A DNA stretch of 32,628 nt, taken from contig CATYXQ010000017.1 in assembly GCA_958414825.1 (NCBI GenBank), positions 1-32,628 of the forward strand. Direction: 5' to 3'. Below are positions 15,636 to 24,936 of the stretch, piece after piece. The stretch comes from an uncultured Eubacteriales bacterium. GTDB taxonomy: Bacteria > Bacillota > Clostridia > Oscillospirales > CAG-272. The position numbers were made by a program, and so were the translations under genes. How positions within the stretch are numbered: position 1 is the first letter of the stretch; each line of letters begins with the position of its first letter. The notes beneath the pieces are model-generated. The model made no database searches, was not told the origin of the DNA, and was given only the letters and a program-made list of their open reading frames with translations.

Positions 15636-15672
15636 CCCCCGTAACAATATATGCCGGATATTGTCACGGGGG
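15636..15672 (-). promoter_or_regulatory. Long hairpin between metK and the small membrane protein gene
   Basis: CCCCCGT-x-ACAATAT pairs with ATATTGT-x-ACGGGGG: 14 pairs with one A-C mismatch and a 7-base loop. On the minus strand its last arm is GGGGG, the ribosome binding site of the next gene, and no real U-tract follows (TGATTTTC). The U-rich tail lies on the plus-strand side instead. It may be a weak terminator, an RNA processing site or a translational block. Confidence 0.6.
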
Positions 15673-15677
15673 AATTT

Positions 15678-16859
15678 TTATTTTACAGCTTTTCTAAGCT
15701 TGTCCGCCAAATCCAGCTTTTCCCACGGCAAGGCAAGATCTTCGCGCCCCATATGTCCGTAAGCAGCCGTCTGTTTGTAGATCGGACGGCGAAGATCAAA
15801 CTGCCGGATAATGGCCGCCGGGCGAAAATCAAACAAACCGCTCGCAATCTGCGCAATTTTCTCATCCTCAGCGCATCCAGTGCCAAACGTATCGACCATC
15901 ACGGAAACCGGACGCGCGACACCAATGGCATAGGCAATCTGAACCTCACACTTCTTTGCAAGCCCCGCCGCTACAATGTTTTTGGCAATATATCTCGCCG
16001 CATACGATGCGCTGCGATCCACTTTAGTCGGGTCTTTACCTGAAAAAGCGCCGCCGCCATGCCGAGAATACCCGCCGTATGTATCCACGATAATTTTTCT
16101 GCCGGTGAGACCGGTATCGCCCATAGGACCGCCGATAACAAAACGACCGGTCGGATTTACATAAATTTTCGTGTCGTCATCAAGAAGCGATGCAGGAACC
16201 ACTTCATGAATTACATGCTTGATTATATCCGCGCGAATCTGCTCAAGCGAAACATCATCGCTGTGCTGCGATGAAACAACAACGGTATCCACGCGAAGCG
16301 GAACGTCGTTCTCATACTCCACCGTTACCTGCGTTTTTCCGTCCGGACGGAGATATGGAAGCGTTCCGATTCTGCGCACTTCAGTCAGCCGTTTGGCCAG
16401 ACGATGCGCAAGCGAAATCGGCAGCGGCATAAGCTCGTCCGTTTCATCACAGGCAAAACCAAACATAAGTCCCTGATCCCCAGCGCCGATATCAAGCCCA
16501 TCGTCCTGACTGCCATCCTTTGCCTCAGCGCACTTGTCTACACCGAGTGCAATATCCGGCGACTGTTTATGCAGTGAACTCAGTACGGCGCAGGTATCAG
16601 CGTCAAAACCATATTTTGCACGATCGTATCCGATTTCGCGAATCGTTTGTCTCGCAATCTCCGAAACGTCAACCGAAGCTTTGGTCGTTACCTCGCCCAT
16701 AATCATAACAAGACCGGTCGTAACAAACGTCTCGCAAGCCACTCTTGACTCAGGATCCTGCTCTATCATCGCGTCCAAAATCGCATCGGAAATCTTATCG
16801 CATATTTTATCCGGATGCCCCTCTGTAACCGATTCTGATGTAAATAAATATTTGCTCAT
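15678..16859 (-). CDS. metK: S-adenosylmethionine synthetase (394 aa)
   Basis: Makes SAM from methionine and ATP. The signatures FTSESVTEGHPDKICD at the N-terminus, GAGDQGLMFGFACDET (about residues 115-130), the glycine-rich GGGAFSGKDPTKVDRSA and VNPTGRFVIGGPMGDTGLTGRKIIVDTYGG are intact. The start is the ATG at 16859 (MSKYLFTS); a longer frame from 16904 would run into the riboswitch terminator. GGGGAGG lies 4 bases upstream. It is controlled by a SAM-I riboswitch that stops transcription when SAM is high. It may be the first gene of a metK-membrane protein-recD2-comF transcript. Confidence 0.97.
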   Translation of the reverse strand: MSKYLFTSESVTEGHPDKICDKISDAILDAMIEQDPESRVACETFVTTGLVMIMGEVTTKASVDVSEIARQTIREIGYDRAKYGFDADTCAVLSSLHKQSPDIALGVDKCAEAKDGSQDDGLDIGAGDQGLMFGFACDETDELMPLPISLAHRLAKRLTEVRRIGTLPYLRPDGKTQVTVEYENDVPLRVDTVVVSSQHSDDVSLEQIRADIIKHVIHEVVPASLLDDDTKIYVNPTGRFVIGGPMGDTGLTGRKIIVDTYGGYSRHGGGAFSGKDPTKVDRSASYAARYIAKNIVAAGLAKKCEVQIAYAIGVARPVSVMVDTFGTGCAEDEKIAQIASGLFDFRPAAIIRQFDLRRPIYKQTAAYGHMGREDLALPWEKLDLADKLRKAVK

Positions 16860-16873
16860 AGTACCTCCCCGGC

Positions 16874-16902
16874 AAAAAAACGCCCCCGGACATCCCGAGG
16901 GC
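16874..16902 (-). terminator. Expression-platform terminator of the metK SAM riboswitch
   Basis: On the minus strand GCCCTCGG pairs with CCGGGGGC (one T-G pair, 5-base loop), followed by seven U. It is placed 15 bases before the metK start and works with the aptamer upstream. Confidence 0.9.
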
Positions 16903-16904
16903 AA

Positions 16905-16995
16905 TCCATCTCATCTCTCAGGATTTGGCACCTTACTGACCATCAGTAGGTTGCCGGGCTTCACAGGGCCAGTCCCTCCGCCGCTCTTGATAAGA
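16905..16995 (-). promoter_or_regulatory. SAM-I (S-box) riboswitch aptamer
   Basis: Read on the minus strand the conserved S-box pattern is evident: CTTATCAAGAGCGGCGGAGG near the 5' end, then ACTGGCCCTGTGAAGCCCGG, CAACC, GGTGCCAAATCC and GAGAGATGAGA. SAM binding favours the terminator at 16874-16902 and so represses metK. A -10/-35 pair directly upstream drives it (17010-17038). Confidence 0.97.
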
Positions 16996-17009
16996 TATTC
17001 TTTTTCATA

Positions 17010-17038
17010 ATTATATCATAAACTGTTTTTCTTTGCAA
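17010..17038 (-). promoter_or_regulatory. Promoter of the metK riboswitch transcript
   Basis: TATAAT (17010-17015) with a 17-base spacer to TTGCAA (17033-17038). The -35 match is partial, the -10 is perfect. It lies between the GT-C-like gene and the SAM aptamer. Confidence 0.7.
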
Positions 17039-17047
17039 TACTCTTTT

Positions 17048-18697
17048 TCATGATTCCGCATAAAAATATCCGCACTGCTCTTCTTCAACAATTCTACCGA
17101 AAAACCGTCCGTCCGCGTGATACAGCAAAAAAGAATTCTTTCCTTCATATTGTACGTTCAACGGTTCGATCGTATTAGACGCATAATCGTATACATATAC
17201 GCCGTCCATCGAACTGATCGTTTTCACGGCCCATTCCCATTTCTGATAGATCTCATGTTCACGCAGAGAAATCGGCACATATGTGATCCACTCATTCGGA
17301 TTTTTATTATAACATCTCACAGCGCCGGTCAACGCCCAATCTGACGAAGTCACACCGGACACATGCTCATGAAATTTGTAATTTTGTTCATGCACATACG
17401 AATCATCTATATTTAAAATCGCTACCTTTCCGCCCTCCGGATATTCAGACGCAATCTGAGCGACCGCGCCGACCACACGACTGTCGGCCTCATAAGTTGC
17501 TTTATAATCCGCCAATTCCGAAACCGAACAAACGCAAAATAGAAGTGCAACAAATGCACTGATGGCCGCGACCGCGTTTTTTTTAGAAAATGCAATTCTG
17601 CGGAGAACCAAATCCGCAAGAAGCGCGATTCCGACAAAGCTCGCAACCGTACCACGCAGAGAAAACCACGGATTTTCAATAATGAAAAACGGAGCAAGCG
17701 GCGCAATTACCAGTAAAACACCGTAAAGAAGCGGCAAAAGAAAGCGTTCCTCTCCTTTTGACTGATCCTTTCTGAAATGAAAAAAGAATCCGGTACAAAA
17801 AATGAGTACCAAAAGGCAATACAGCCAAGCGCCGTCGGCAAAAATCCGCATGATTCCGCGCAAAAAACCATAAATCAGGGTATAAAAACCGCCGCCTAAG
17901 AAAGCGGATTTCATCTGTGAGAGCAAATCCGGCAAAAAAGTATCGTAATAATAATTTGATACGGGCAAAATCAAGTTCATCCGTCCGCTGTAAAGCGCGC
18001 TGTCCGCAGTAAGCGCACACAGCCCGAAATACAGCGCCGCACACAAGAAACAGGAAAAGGCAAACAACCAGCGACCGCCGCTCTTTCGGACATACAAAAA
18101 CGCAAGCAGCAGATTGAGCGCACAGCTGAGAACAGCCGTCTGCTCATAGAAGCAAAACGTGATAAACTGGCATAGCACCGCCAAAATCAAATCCCGTTTT
18201 CTTCCCGTTTCTAAAAATTGATAAAAACAATTCGCCGACAGTGCGACAAAAAGCAAACCGGGCACAATCCGCGTAGAAGCGCTCATCCAATAGGTACCCT
18301 CGATTCCCAAAGGCAAAAGCGTATACATAACCAGGAAAAAAGCGCCCGTACCGAAGAGCTTTGAAAATAAGCGCTTAAAAACAACTGCCGATAAAGCATA
18401 CAATGCGCAGATCAGCAAAACGCCGACAATCGAACACGGCCAGAGCCATGACCAAAGCGTAACGTCCAGGATACCGGCCAAAGGTCTTGATGCAAGCAAT
18501 CCAAGAACTCTACAATTATACAGCAAATCCCCCTGCGCCGCATAGTTATGATGCTGAATATAATCGTCAAGCTGCGGAAAATACTGAAAACCAAAGTACA
18601 AAAAACGTATGGCAATCAGCGAAAACACAGCCAAAAAAGCCGCGATATCCGCTTTTGTATCTGCCTGTTCCCTATATATTTGAATCCGCCTGCGCAT
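17048..18697 (-). CDS. Multi-span membrane protein, GT-C-like glycosyltransferase candidate (549 aa)
   Basis: About 10-12 hydrophobic segments are followed by a soluble C-terminal domain of roughly 130 residues. Near the first membrane segment, in an outside loop, is FPQLDDYIQ with Asp44/Asp45, which resembles the acidic pair of GT-C lipid-linked sugar transferases (GtrII or DUF6056 type). I therefore infer a cell-envelope glycosyltransferase using a polyprenyl-phosphate sugar, but the substrate is unknown and I do not recognise the exact family. The start is taken as the ATG at 18697, 5 bases after GGAGG; an ATG at 18700 is equally in frame and a longer frame starts at 18730. It follows the small exporter gene directly, so the two probably share the promoter at 19237. 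Confidence 0.65.
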   Translation of the reverse strand: MRRRIQIYREQADTKADIAAFLAVFSLIAIRFLYFGFQYFPQLDDYIQHHNYAAQGDLLYNCRVLGLLASRPLAGILDVTLWSWLWPCSIVGVLLICALYALSAVVFKRLFSKLFGTGAFFLVMYTLLPLGIEGTYWMSASTRIVPGLLFVALSANCFYQFLETGRKRDLILAVLCQFITFCFYEQTAVLSCALNLLLAFLYVRKSGGRWLFAFSCFLCAALYFGLCALTADSALYSGRMNLILPVSNYYYDTFLPDLLSQMKSAFLGGGFYTLIYGFLRGIMRIFADGAWLYCLLVLIFCTGFFFHFRKDQSKGEERFLLPLLYGVLLVIAPLAPFFIIENPWFSLRGTVASFVGIALLADLVLRRIAFSKKNAVAAISAFVALLFCVCSVSELADYKATYEADSRVVGAVAQIASEYPEGGKVAILNIDDSYVHEQNYKFHEHVSGVTSSDWALTGAVRCYNKNPNEWITYVPISLREHEIYQKWEWAVKTISSMDGVYVYDYASNTIEPLNVQYEGKNSFLLYHADGRFFGRIVEEEQCGYFYAES

Positions 18698-18730
18698 CAT
18701 AACCTCCATATTGCAAAAAGGAGCAATCAA

Positions 18731-19204
18731 TTAAAGCAAAAATTGAAGAAAATTCAAAAAGCCATAGGAAATACCGCTGACAATCAATCCCGCAACCAAA
18801 ACGCCGGCGAAAATTGCCGGAAAAGCTTTTTTTATCCGCATATCCAGCATCGCGGCAATCAGTGAGCCTGTCCATGCGCCGGTTCCTGGCAATGGAACCG
18901 CTACAAACAAGAACAATCCCCATCCGGCATATTTTACAATAGAATCAGAATGCTTATGCGCTTTACTTTCCACCCAAATCGCGATCTTATCCAAGTATTT
19001 GATCTTCTTCATCCACTGCAAAACAAGTCGGACAAACAACAGAATGATGGGAACCGGCAGCATATTGCCGACAACACAAATCAAAAAACACTCCCAAAAC
19101 GGGATTCCGAGAGACGCGCCAAGCGGAATGGCGCCTCTCAGTTCGACAATCGGAAGCATTGAGCAGAAAAAGGTATACACAGCATGATTTATATTTTCAA
19201 ACAT
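18731..19204 (-). CDS. COG2426-type small multidrug export family protein (157 aa)
   Basis: A small membrane protein with about four hydrophobic segments. It carries the family stretches MLPIVELRGAIPLGASLGIP (near residues 16-35) and VAVPLPGTGAWTGSLIAAML (near 100-120). The family is annotated as small multidrug export proteins (PF06695); its real substrate is poorly established. GGGAG lies 5 bases before the ATG at 19204. It has its own promoter (19237-19265), and the GT-C-like gene follows in the same direction with the GGAGG of that gene in the gap. Confidence 0.88.
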   Translation of the reverse strand: MFENINHAVYTFFCSMLPIVELRGAIPLGASLGIPFWECFLICVVGNMLPVPIILLFVRLVLQWMKKIKYLDKIAIWVESKAHKHSDSIVKYAGWGLFLFVAVPLPGTGAWTGSLIAAMLDMRIKKAFPAIFAGVLVAGLIVSGISYGFLNFLQFLL

Positions 19205-19236
19205 AGAATCTCCCAGGCTATTCAGATATTAAATTC

Positions 19237-19265
19237 ATTTTACACGATTATGCGGCGCAAATCAA
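19237..19265 (-). promoter_or_regulatory. Promoter of the small exporter and GT-C-like gene pair
   Basis: TTGATT (19260-19265) and TAAAAT (19237-19242) with a 17-base spacer, in the 67-base gap between ribU and the small exporter gene. Confidence 0.65.
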
Positions 19266-19271
19266 GTAATT

Positions 19272-19931
19272 TTATACAGTTGCGCCCATTTTTATAAAGA
19301 AATACAGCAAGACCGCTGCAATCAGCAAAATTGAACATCCTGCCACAATATATGAATTCTTCTTTTTCGGCGCTGCAGAAGAAACATGCTGAGAAAAACT
19401 CGTATGCCCCAATGCAATCGATATAGGCTTATATAAAAGCATAGTCAAAGCGGCGTTTAAAATACCTTTTCCGAGATTAAAAGGCAAAAGCAACGGTAAA
19501 ATCATATCGATTATCGCCTGTCTGGGCTGTCCAAGATATACCGGCGTCACAATCAAATTAAACGCTATCATAACCGCTGTCATCGCTACAATAGAGCAAA
19601 TCAAACCAAGCAACGCCCTTTTTAAGCTTTTTTGTCGCGTATAAAAAAAAGATACCGTTGCGGAAAACACCGCCGATCCCAAGAAATTCATAAAAAATCC
19701 GTAAATTCCGGTTTGGCTGACTGTCACCATTTCCACAAACGCTACAACTGCCGATATCAGGATTCCCACCGCGGGGCCGAGATACAGTGCGCCGACCGCA
19801 ATGACCGAATCCTTAATATCCAGTGTCAGAAACCCCACCTTAATCGGCAACAAAAACATACAAAGATAAGCGATAGCAGCAAATGCAGAGGCCAATACCA
19901 GCCGATTTATACGCTCGAACGATTTCGTCAT
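19272..19931 (-). CDS. ribU: Riboflavin ECF transporter substrate-binding subunit RibU (219 aa)
   Basis: The S component of an energy-coupling factor transporter that imports riboflavin through the membrane with shared EcfA/EcfT modules encoded elsewhere. About six hydrophobic segments are visible, with the N-terminal pattern LVLASAFAAIAYLCMFLLP, IKDSVIAVGALYLGPAVGI and GIYGFFMNFLGSAVF, fitting RibU. A further hydrophobic segment at the C-terminus (IVAGCSILLIAAVLLYFFIK) appears extra to the usual six. I took the ATG at 19931 (MTKSFERINRL) because GGAGG lies 5 bases upstream; a longer frame would cross the riboswitch terminator. An FMN riboswitch precedes it, which confirms the flavin role. 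Confidence 0.95.
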   Translation of the reverse strand: MTKSFERINRLVLASAFAAIAYLCMFLLPIKVGFLTLDIKDSVIAVGALYLGPAVGILISAVVAFVEMVTVSQTGIYGFFMNFLGSAVFSATVSFFYTRQKSLKRALLGLICSIVAMTAVMIAFNLIVTPVYLGQPRQAIIDMILPLLLPFNLGKGILNAALTMLLYKPISIALGHTSFSQHVSSAAPKKKNSYIVAGCSILLIAAVLLYFFIKMGATV

Positions 19932-19953
19932 ATGTACCTCCAAAATTCTTTGG

Positions 19954-19982
19954 AAAAAAATCCCCCGCCAAAACGGCAGGGG
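19954..19982 (-). terminator. Expression-platform terminator of the ribU FMN riboswitch
   Basis: CCCCTGCC pairs with GGCGGGGG (one mismatch, 5-base loop) and is followed by seven U on the minus strand. It lies between the FMN aptamer and the ribU start. Confidence 0.9.
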
Positions 19983-20014
19983 AATCTGCGGATGTGCATA
20001 CAAACACTTCCGCT

Positions 20015-20128
20015 ATCTTTCTTTTCCCATCCAGACTATAACTGTCGGTGCAGGAATCTCACCTGCTCGGCACATACGTGTTCGCGGACTATAACCGCCG
20101 GTATGGAATTTCACCATTCCCCAAAGAT
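20015..20128 (-). promoter_or_regulatory. FMN riboswitch (RFN element) before ribU
   Basis: On the minus strand, ATCTTT at the 5' end (20123-20128) pairs with AAAGAT at the 3' end (20015-20020). Inside are the conserved GGGGAATGGTGAAATTCCAT, ACCGGCGGTTATAGTCCGCG, AGGTGAGATTCCTGC and ACCGACAGTTATAGTCTGG. FMN binding ends transcription at 19954-19982. No convincing promoter is seen in the short gap to the tuf terminator. Confidence 0.97.
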
Positions 20129-20157
20129 ATAAAATTTTATTTTGTAATATACTGCCT

Positions 20158-20194
20158 TGGAAAAATCGGAGGAAGCAAACGCTTCCTCCGATTT
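20158..20194 (-). terminator. Terminator of the tuf transcript
   Basis: A 14-bp perfect stem AAATCGGAGGAAGC / GCTTCCTCCGATTT with a 4-base loop (20163-20194), 14 bases after the tuf stop codon. The minus-strand side continues with U and C. Confidence 0.9.
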
Positions 20195-20208
20195 CAAACA
20201 AAGCAAAT

Positions 20209-21414
20209 TTAAGCCTTGATTTCGGTTACAACACCGGAACCAACCGTTCTGCCGCCCTCACGGATAGCAAAACGAAGTCCCGCTTCAATCGCAATAGGCG
20301 TAATCAGAGAAACATCCATGTTTACGTTATCGCCGGGACGGCACATCTCAGTGCCTTCGGGAAGTTTAATCGTACCAGTAACGTCAGTGGTTCTGAAGTA
20401 GAACTGCGGACGGTAACCGGAGAAGAACGGCTTTTGACGTCCGCCCTCTTTTTCAGTAAGAACATACACCTGACCGATAAACTCAGTGTGCGGGTTGATC
20501 GTGCCGGGTTTGCAGAGAACCTGACCTCTTTCGATCTCATTCTTCTGAACGCCGCGAAGCAGAGCACCGATGTTATCGCCGGCCTGAGCCTCGTCCATCA
20601 TCTTATGGAACATTTCGATACCAGTAATAACGGTTTTCTTTCTCTCCGTGGTAAGACCGATGATCTCAACTTCATCAGAAAGCTTCAACGTACCTCTCTC
20701 AACACGACCGGTGGCAACCGTTCCGCGTCCGGAAATCGAGAATACGTCCTCAACAGGCATCAGGAAAGGCTTGTCGCTCATTCTGTCAGGCGTCGGGATA
20801 TAGGAATCAACAGCATCCATGAGTTCCTTAATCGGTGCATATACAGCATCGTTCGGATCCTGGCTTGTAGAAGTCAGCGCCTCACGTGCGGAACCTCTGA
20901 TGATCGGAATATCGTCGCCCGGGAAATCGTACTGAGACAAAAGATCACGGATCTCCATCTCAACAAGATCAAGCAGTTCAGCATCGTCAACGATATCGCA
21001 CTTGTTCATGAATACAACAATTGCAGGAACGCCAACCTGACGAGCGAGCAGAACGTGCTCGCGAGTCTGCTGAAGCGGACCGTCCGTACCGGCAACAACA
21101 AGGATTGCGCCGTCCATCTGGGCCGCACCGGTGATCATGTTCTTGACATAGTCGGCGTGGCCGGGGCAGTCAACGTGTGCATAGTGACGGTTTGCCGTCT
21201 CATACTCAACGTGTCTGGTGTTGATCGTGATACCTCTTGCTCTCTCTTCAGGCGCATTGTCGATCTGATCGTATGCCATGAATTCATTCGAACCGTTGCC
21301 GAGAGAAAGGTACTTCGTGATTGCAGCGGTAAGCGTGGTCTTACCATGGTCAACGTGACCAATGGTACCGATATTAACATGGGGTTTCGTTCTTTCAAAC
21401 TTCTGCTTTGCCAT
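20209..21414 (-). CDS. tuf: Elongation factor Tu (401 aa)
   Basis: A GTPase that brings aminoacyl-tRNA to the ribosome. GTP-binding motifs GHVDHGKTTL, DCPGHADYV and NKCD are visible, followed by the beta-barrel domains 2 and 3. AGGAGG stands 9 bases before the ATG. It is the last gene of the rpoB-rpoC-rpsL-rpsG-fusA-tuf block and has its own strong terminator. Two oddities: RGGRHTPF of most EF-Tu proteins appears here as GGRQKPF, and VVSAADG appears as VVAGTDG. The sequence is otherwise intact, so it is surely functional. Confidence 0.97.
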   Translation of the reverse strand: MAKQKFERTKPHVNIGTIGHVDHGKTTLTAAITKYLSLGNGSNEFMAYDQIDNAPEERARGITINTRHVEYETANRHYAHVDCPGHADYVKNMITGAAQMDGAILVVAGTDGPLQQTREHVLLARQVGVPAIVVFMNKCDIVDDAELLDLVEMEIRDLLSQYDFPGDDIPIIRGSAREALTSTSQDPNDAVYAPIKELMDAVDSYIPTPDRMSDKPFLMPVEDVFSISGRGTVATGRVERGTLKLSDEVEIIGLTTERKKTVITGIEMFHKMMDEAQAGDNIGALLRGVQKNEIERGQVLCKPGTINPHTEFIGQVYVLTEKEGGRQKPFFSGYRPQFYFRTTDVTGTIKLPEGTEMCRPGDNVNMDVSLITPIAIEAGLRFAIREGGRTVGSGVVTEIKA

Positions 21415-21480
21415 TTTTAATATCCTCCTAAAAATAATGTTTATAATAAATATGGTTTTTCCGGCCGATACCGGAAAGGA

Positions 21481-23562
<2,082 letters not shown>

Positions 23563-23582
23563 TTTGTATCTCCTTTAGCGGC

Positions 23583-24053
23583 TTAATATCTATAATGCGC
23601 AAAAGCCTTGTTTGCCTCTGCCATTCTATGCGTTTCTTCTTTTTTCTTGAACGCTCCACCAGCGCTGTTCTTCGCGTCGATGATTTCAGCCGCAAGCTTC
23701 TCTGCCATGGTTCTTTCACTGCGGTTTCTCGAAAAAGATGTCAGCCAGCGCAGGCCGAGCGTCTGTCTTCTCTCGGCTCTGACTTCCATTGGAACCTGAT
23801 AGGTAGAACCGCCGACACGGCGAGCCTTAACTTCCAGTACAGGCATGACATTTTCAAGAGCTTCCGTAAATACTTCGAGAGGACTCTTGCTTTCCTTGGC
23901 TTCAACAATCGAAAACGCCTCGTATACGATCTTCTGCGCCACGCCTTTCTTGCCGTCATACATGATGTTATTGATCAGTTTGGTGACAAGCTTGGAATTA
24001 TACACAGGATCCGGCAATACGTCTCTCTTGGAAATTTGACCTCTTCTAGGCAC
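23583..24053 (-). CDS. rpsG: 30S ribosomal protein S7 (156 aa)
   Basis: The sequence PRRGQISKRDVLPDPVYNSK and the RVGGSTYQVPMEV / RWLTSFSRNRSERTM segments identify S7, which nucleates the 30S head on 16S rRNA. The start is the GTG at 24053, preceded by GGAGG with 8-base spacing, giving the usual 156 aa. A longer ATG frame (from 24071) would read across the ribosome binding site itself. Gene order with rpsL, fusA and tuf is that of the str operon. Confidence 0.97.
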   Translation of the reverse strand: MPRRGQISKRDVLPDPVYNSKLVTKLINNIMYDGKKGVAQKIVYEAFSIVEAKESKSPLEVFTEALENVMPVLEVKARRVGGSTYQVPMEVRAERRQTLGLRWLTSFSRNRSERTMAEKLAAEIIDAKNSAGGAFKKKEETHRMAEANKAFAHYRY

Positions 24054-24213
24054 TTTTCTTCCCTCCTTCATAAAAAATGAATCTCATCGGTACTCGAATT
24101 TGCATAAATCCGTCAGTGCTCGTCCAAGGTGTGTATTATAGCTGTACATAAACATTTATATTACGCACTCGTTTGACGGCACAAACTGTACCACAATTTG
24201 CAAGAAGTATATT
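24054..24213 (-). other. 160-base rpsL-rpsG intergenic region
   Basis: This gap is longer than other gaps in the block. It contains an 8-bp hairpin (AAGAAGTA / TACTTCTT, 24202-24222) that overlaps the rpsL stop, and a TATAAT at 24135-24140 without a good -35 box. It may be a ribosomal-protein feedback site; in E. coli S7 binds the gap between rpsL and rpsG, but no shared structure was verified here. Confidence 0.35.
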
Positions 24214-24627
24214 TTACTTCTTCGGACGCTTGGCGCCGTATTTGGAACGCCCCTGATTGCGGTTGGCAACCCCTTGCGTATCCAGCGTGCCGCGAATGAT
24301 GTGATAACGGCAACCAGGCAAGTCACGAACTCTTCCGCCTCGGATCAATACAACAGAGTGTTCCTGAAGATTGTGACCGATGCCGGGAATGTACGTGGTA
24401 GCTTCCATACCGTTTGTCAATCTGACTCTGGCGATCTTGCGAAGCGCAGAGTTTGGCTTTTTCGGCGTGGTTGTTGTCACTTTCGTGCACACACCACGCT
24501 TTTGCGGAGAACTCAAATCGGTCGCTTGATTCTTCAGCGTGTTGAATCCCTGTTGAAGAACCGGCGCTTTCGATTTGTAAACCGATTTAGTGCGGCCATT
24601 CTTAACGAGTTGATTAAAGGTTGGCAT
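24214..24627 (-). CDS. rpsL: 30S ribosomal protein S12 (137 aa)
   Basis: A decoding-centre protein. The Gram-positive form with the extra segment GFNTLKNQATDLSSPQKRG after VLQQ is evident. The TTTPKKPNSALRK motif keeps Lys42 (E. coli numbering), but the second conserved decoding lysine region reads GGRVRDLPGCRYH: arginine replaces Lys87 and cysteine follows DLPG. GGAGG stands 6 bases before the ATG at 24627. A strong promoter lies upstream (24738-24766), so this gene starts a transcript separate from rpoBC or can be expressed on its own. Confidence 0.98.
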   Translation of the reverse strand: MPTFNQLVKNGRTKSVYKSKAPVLQQGFNTLKNQATDLSSPQKRGVCTKVTTTTPKKPNSALRKIARVRLTNGMEATTYIPGIGHNLQEHSVVLIRGGRVRDLPGCRYHIIRGTLDTQGVANRNQGRSKYGAKRPKK

Positions 24628-24737
24628 ACTTTTCCTCCTTCTTTAAAAAATATAAGTGTTTATATACGGCAACGAGGTTTTTATTCCCTGCGAAGCTGTA
24701 TGCATTCAGCAGCGTAATCGCCGCCAAAATACACCAC

Positions 24738-24766
24738 ATTATAGCATTCAAAAGCAAATTTGTCAA
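24738..24766 (-). promoter_or_regulatory. Consensus promoter of the rpsL-rpsG-fusA-tuf transcript
   Basis: TTGACA (24761-24766) and TATAAT (24738-24743) with a 17-base spacer. It leaves a leader of about 105 bases before rpsL, with a short hairpin at about 24698-24724 region and no reading frame that I can support. Confidence 0.92.
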
Positions 24767-24822
24767 TAGATTTTGCCCCGTTTTGCATACTTTTTAATCA
24801 GTTTTCTCTATATTTCCCGTTT

Positions 24823-24884
24823 CTCGAAAAATGCGGATGCTCTCATCACACGATCTGCGTACCCTCACATCCAAAAGCCTCGAG
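24823..24884 (-). other. Nested inverted repeats between rpoC and rpsL
   Basis: CTCGA (24823-24827) pairs with TCGAG (24880-24884). Inside, GGATG (24835-24839) pairs with CATCC (24868-24872), with a symmetric 7-base internal loop on each side. The core 24840-24867 is unpaired by eye. No coding frame or known RNA family is recognised. Confidence 0.3.
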
Positions 24885-24897
24885 TTTACAAAGATCC

Positions 24898-24930
24898 CAC
24901 GGCCTCGCCGCAAGCGGCGACGGGGCCGTG
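24898..24930 (-). terminator. GC-rich hairpin after rpoC, probable terminator
   Basis: CACGGCC pairs with GGCCGTG and TCGCCG pairs with CGGCGA, with a 3-base bulge and CAAG loop. It is 7 bases after the rpoC stop codon. The U-tract is poor (GATCTTTG), so it may be a leaky terminator that allows read-through into rpsL. Confidence 0.55.
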
Positions 24931-24936
24931 TACAGT

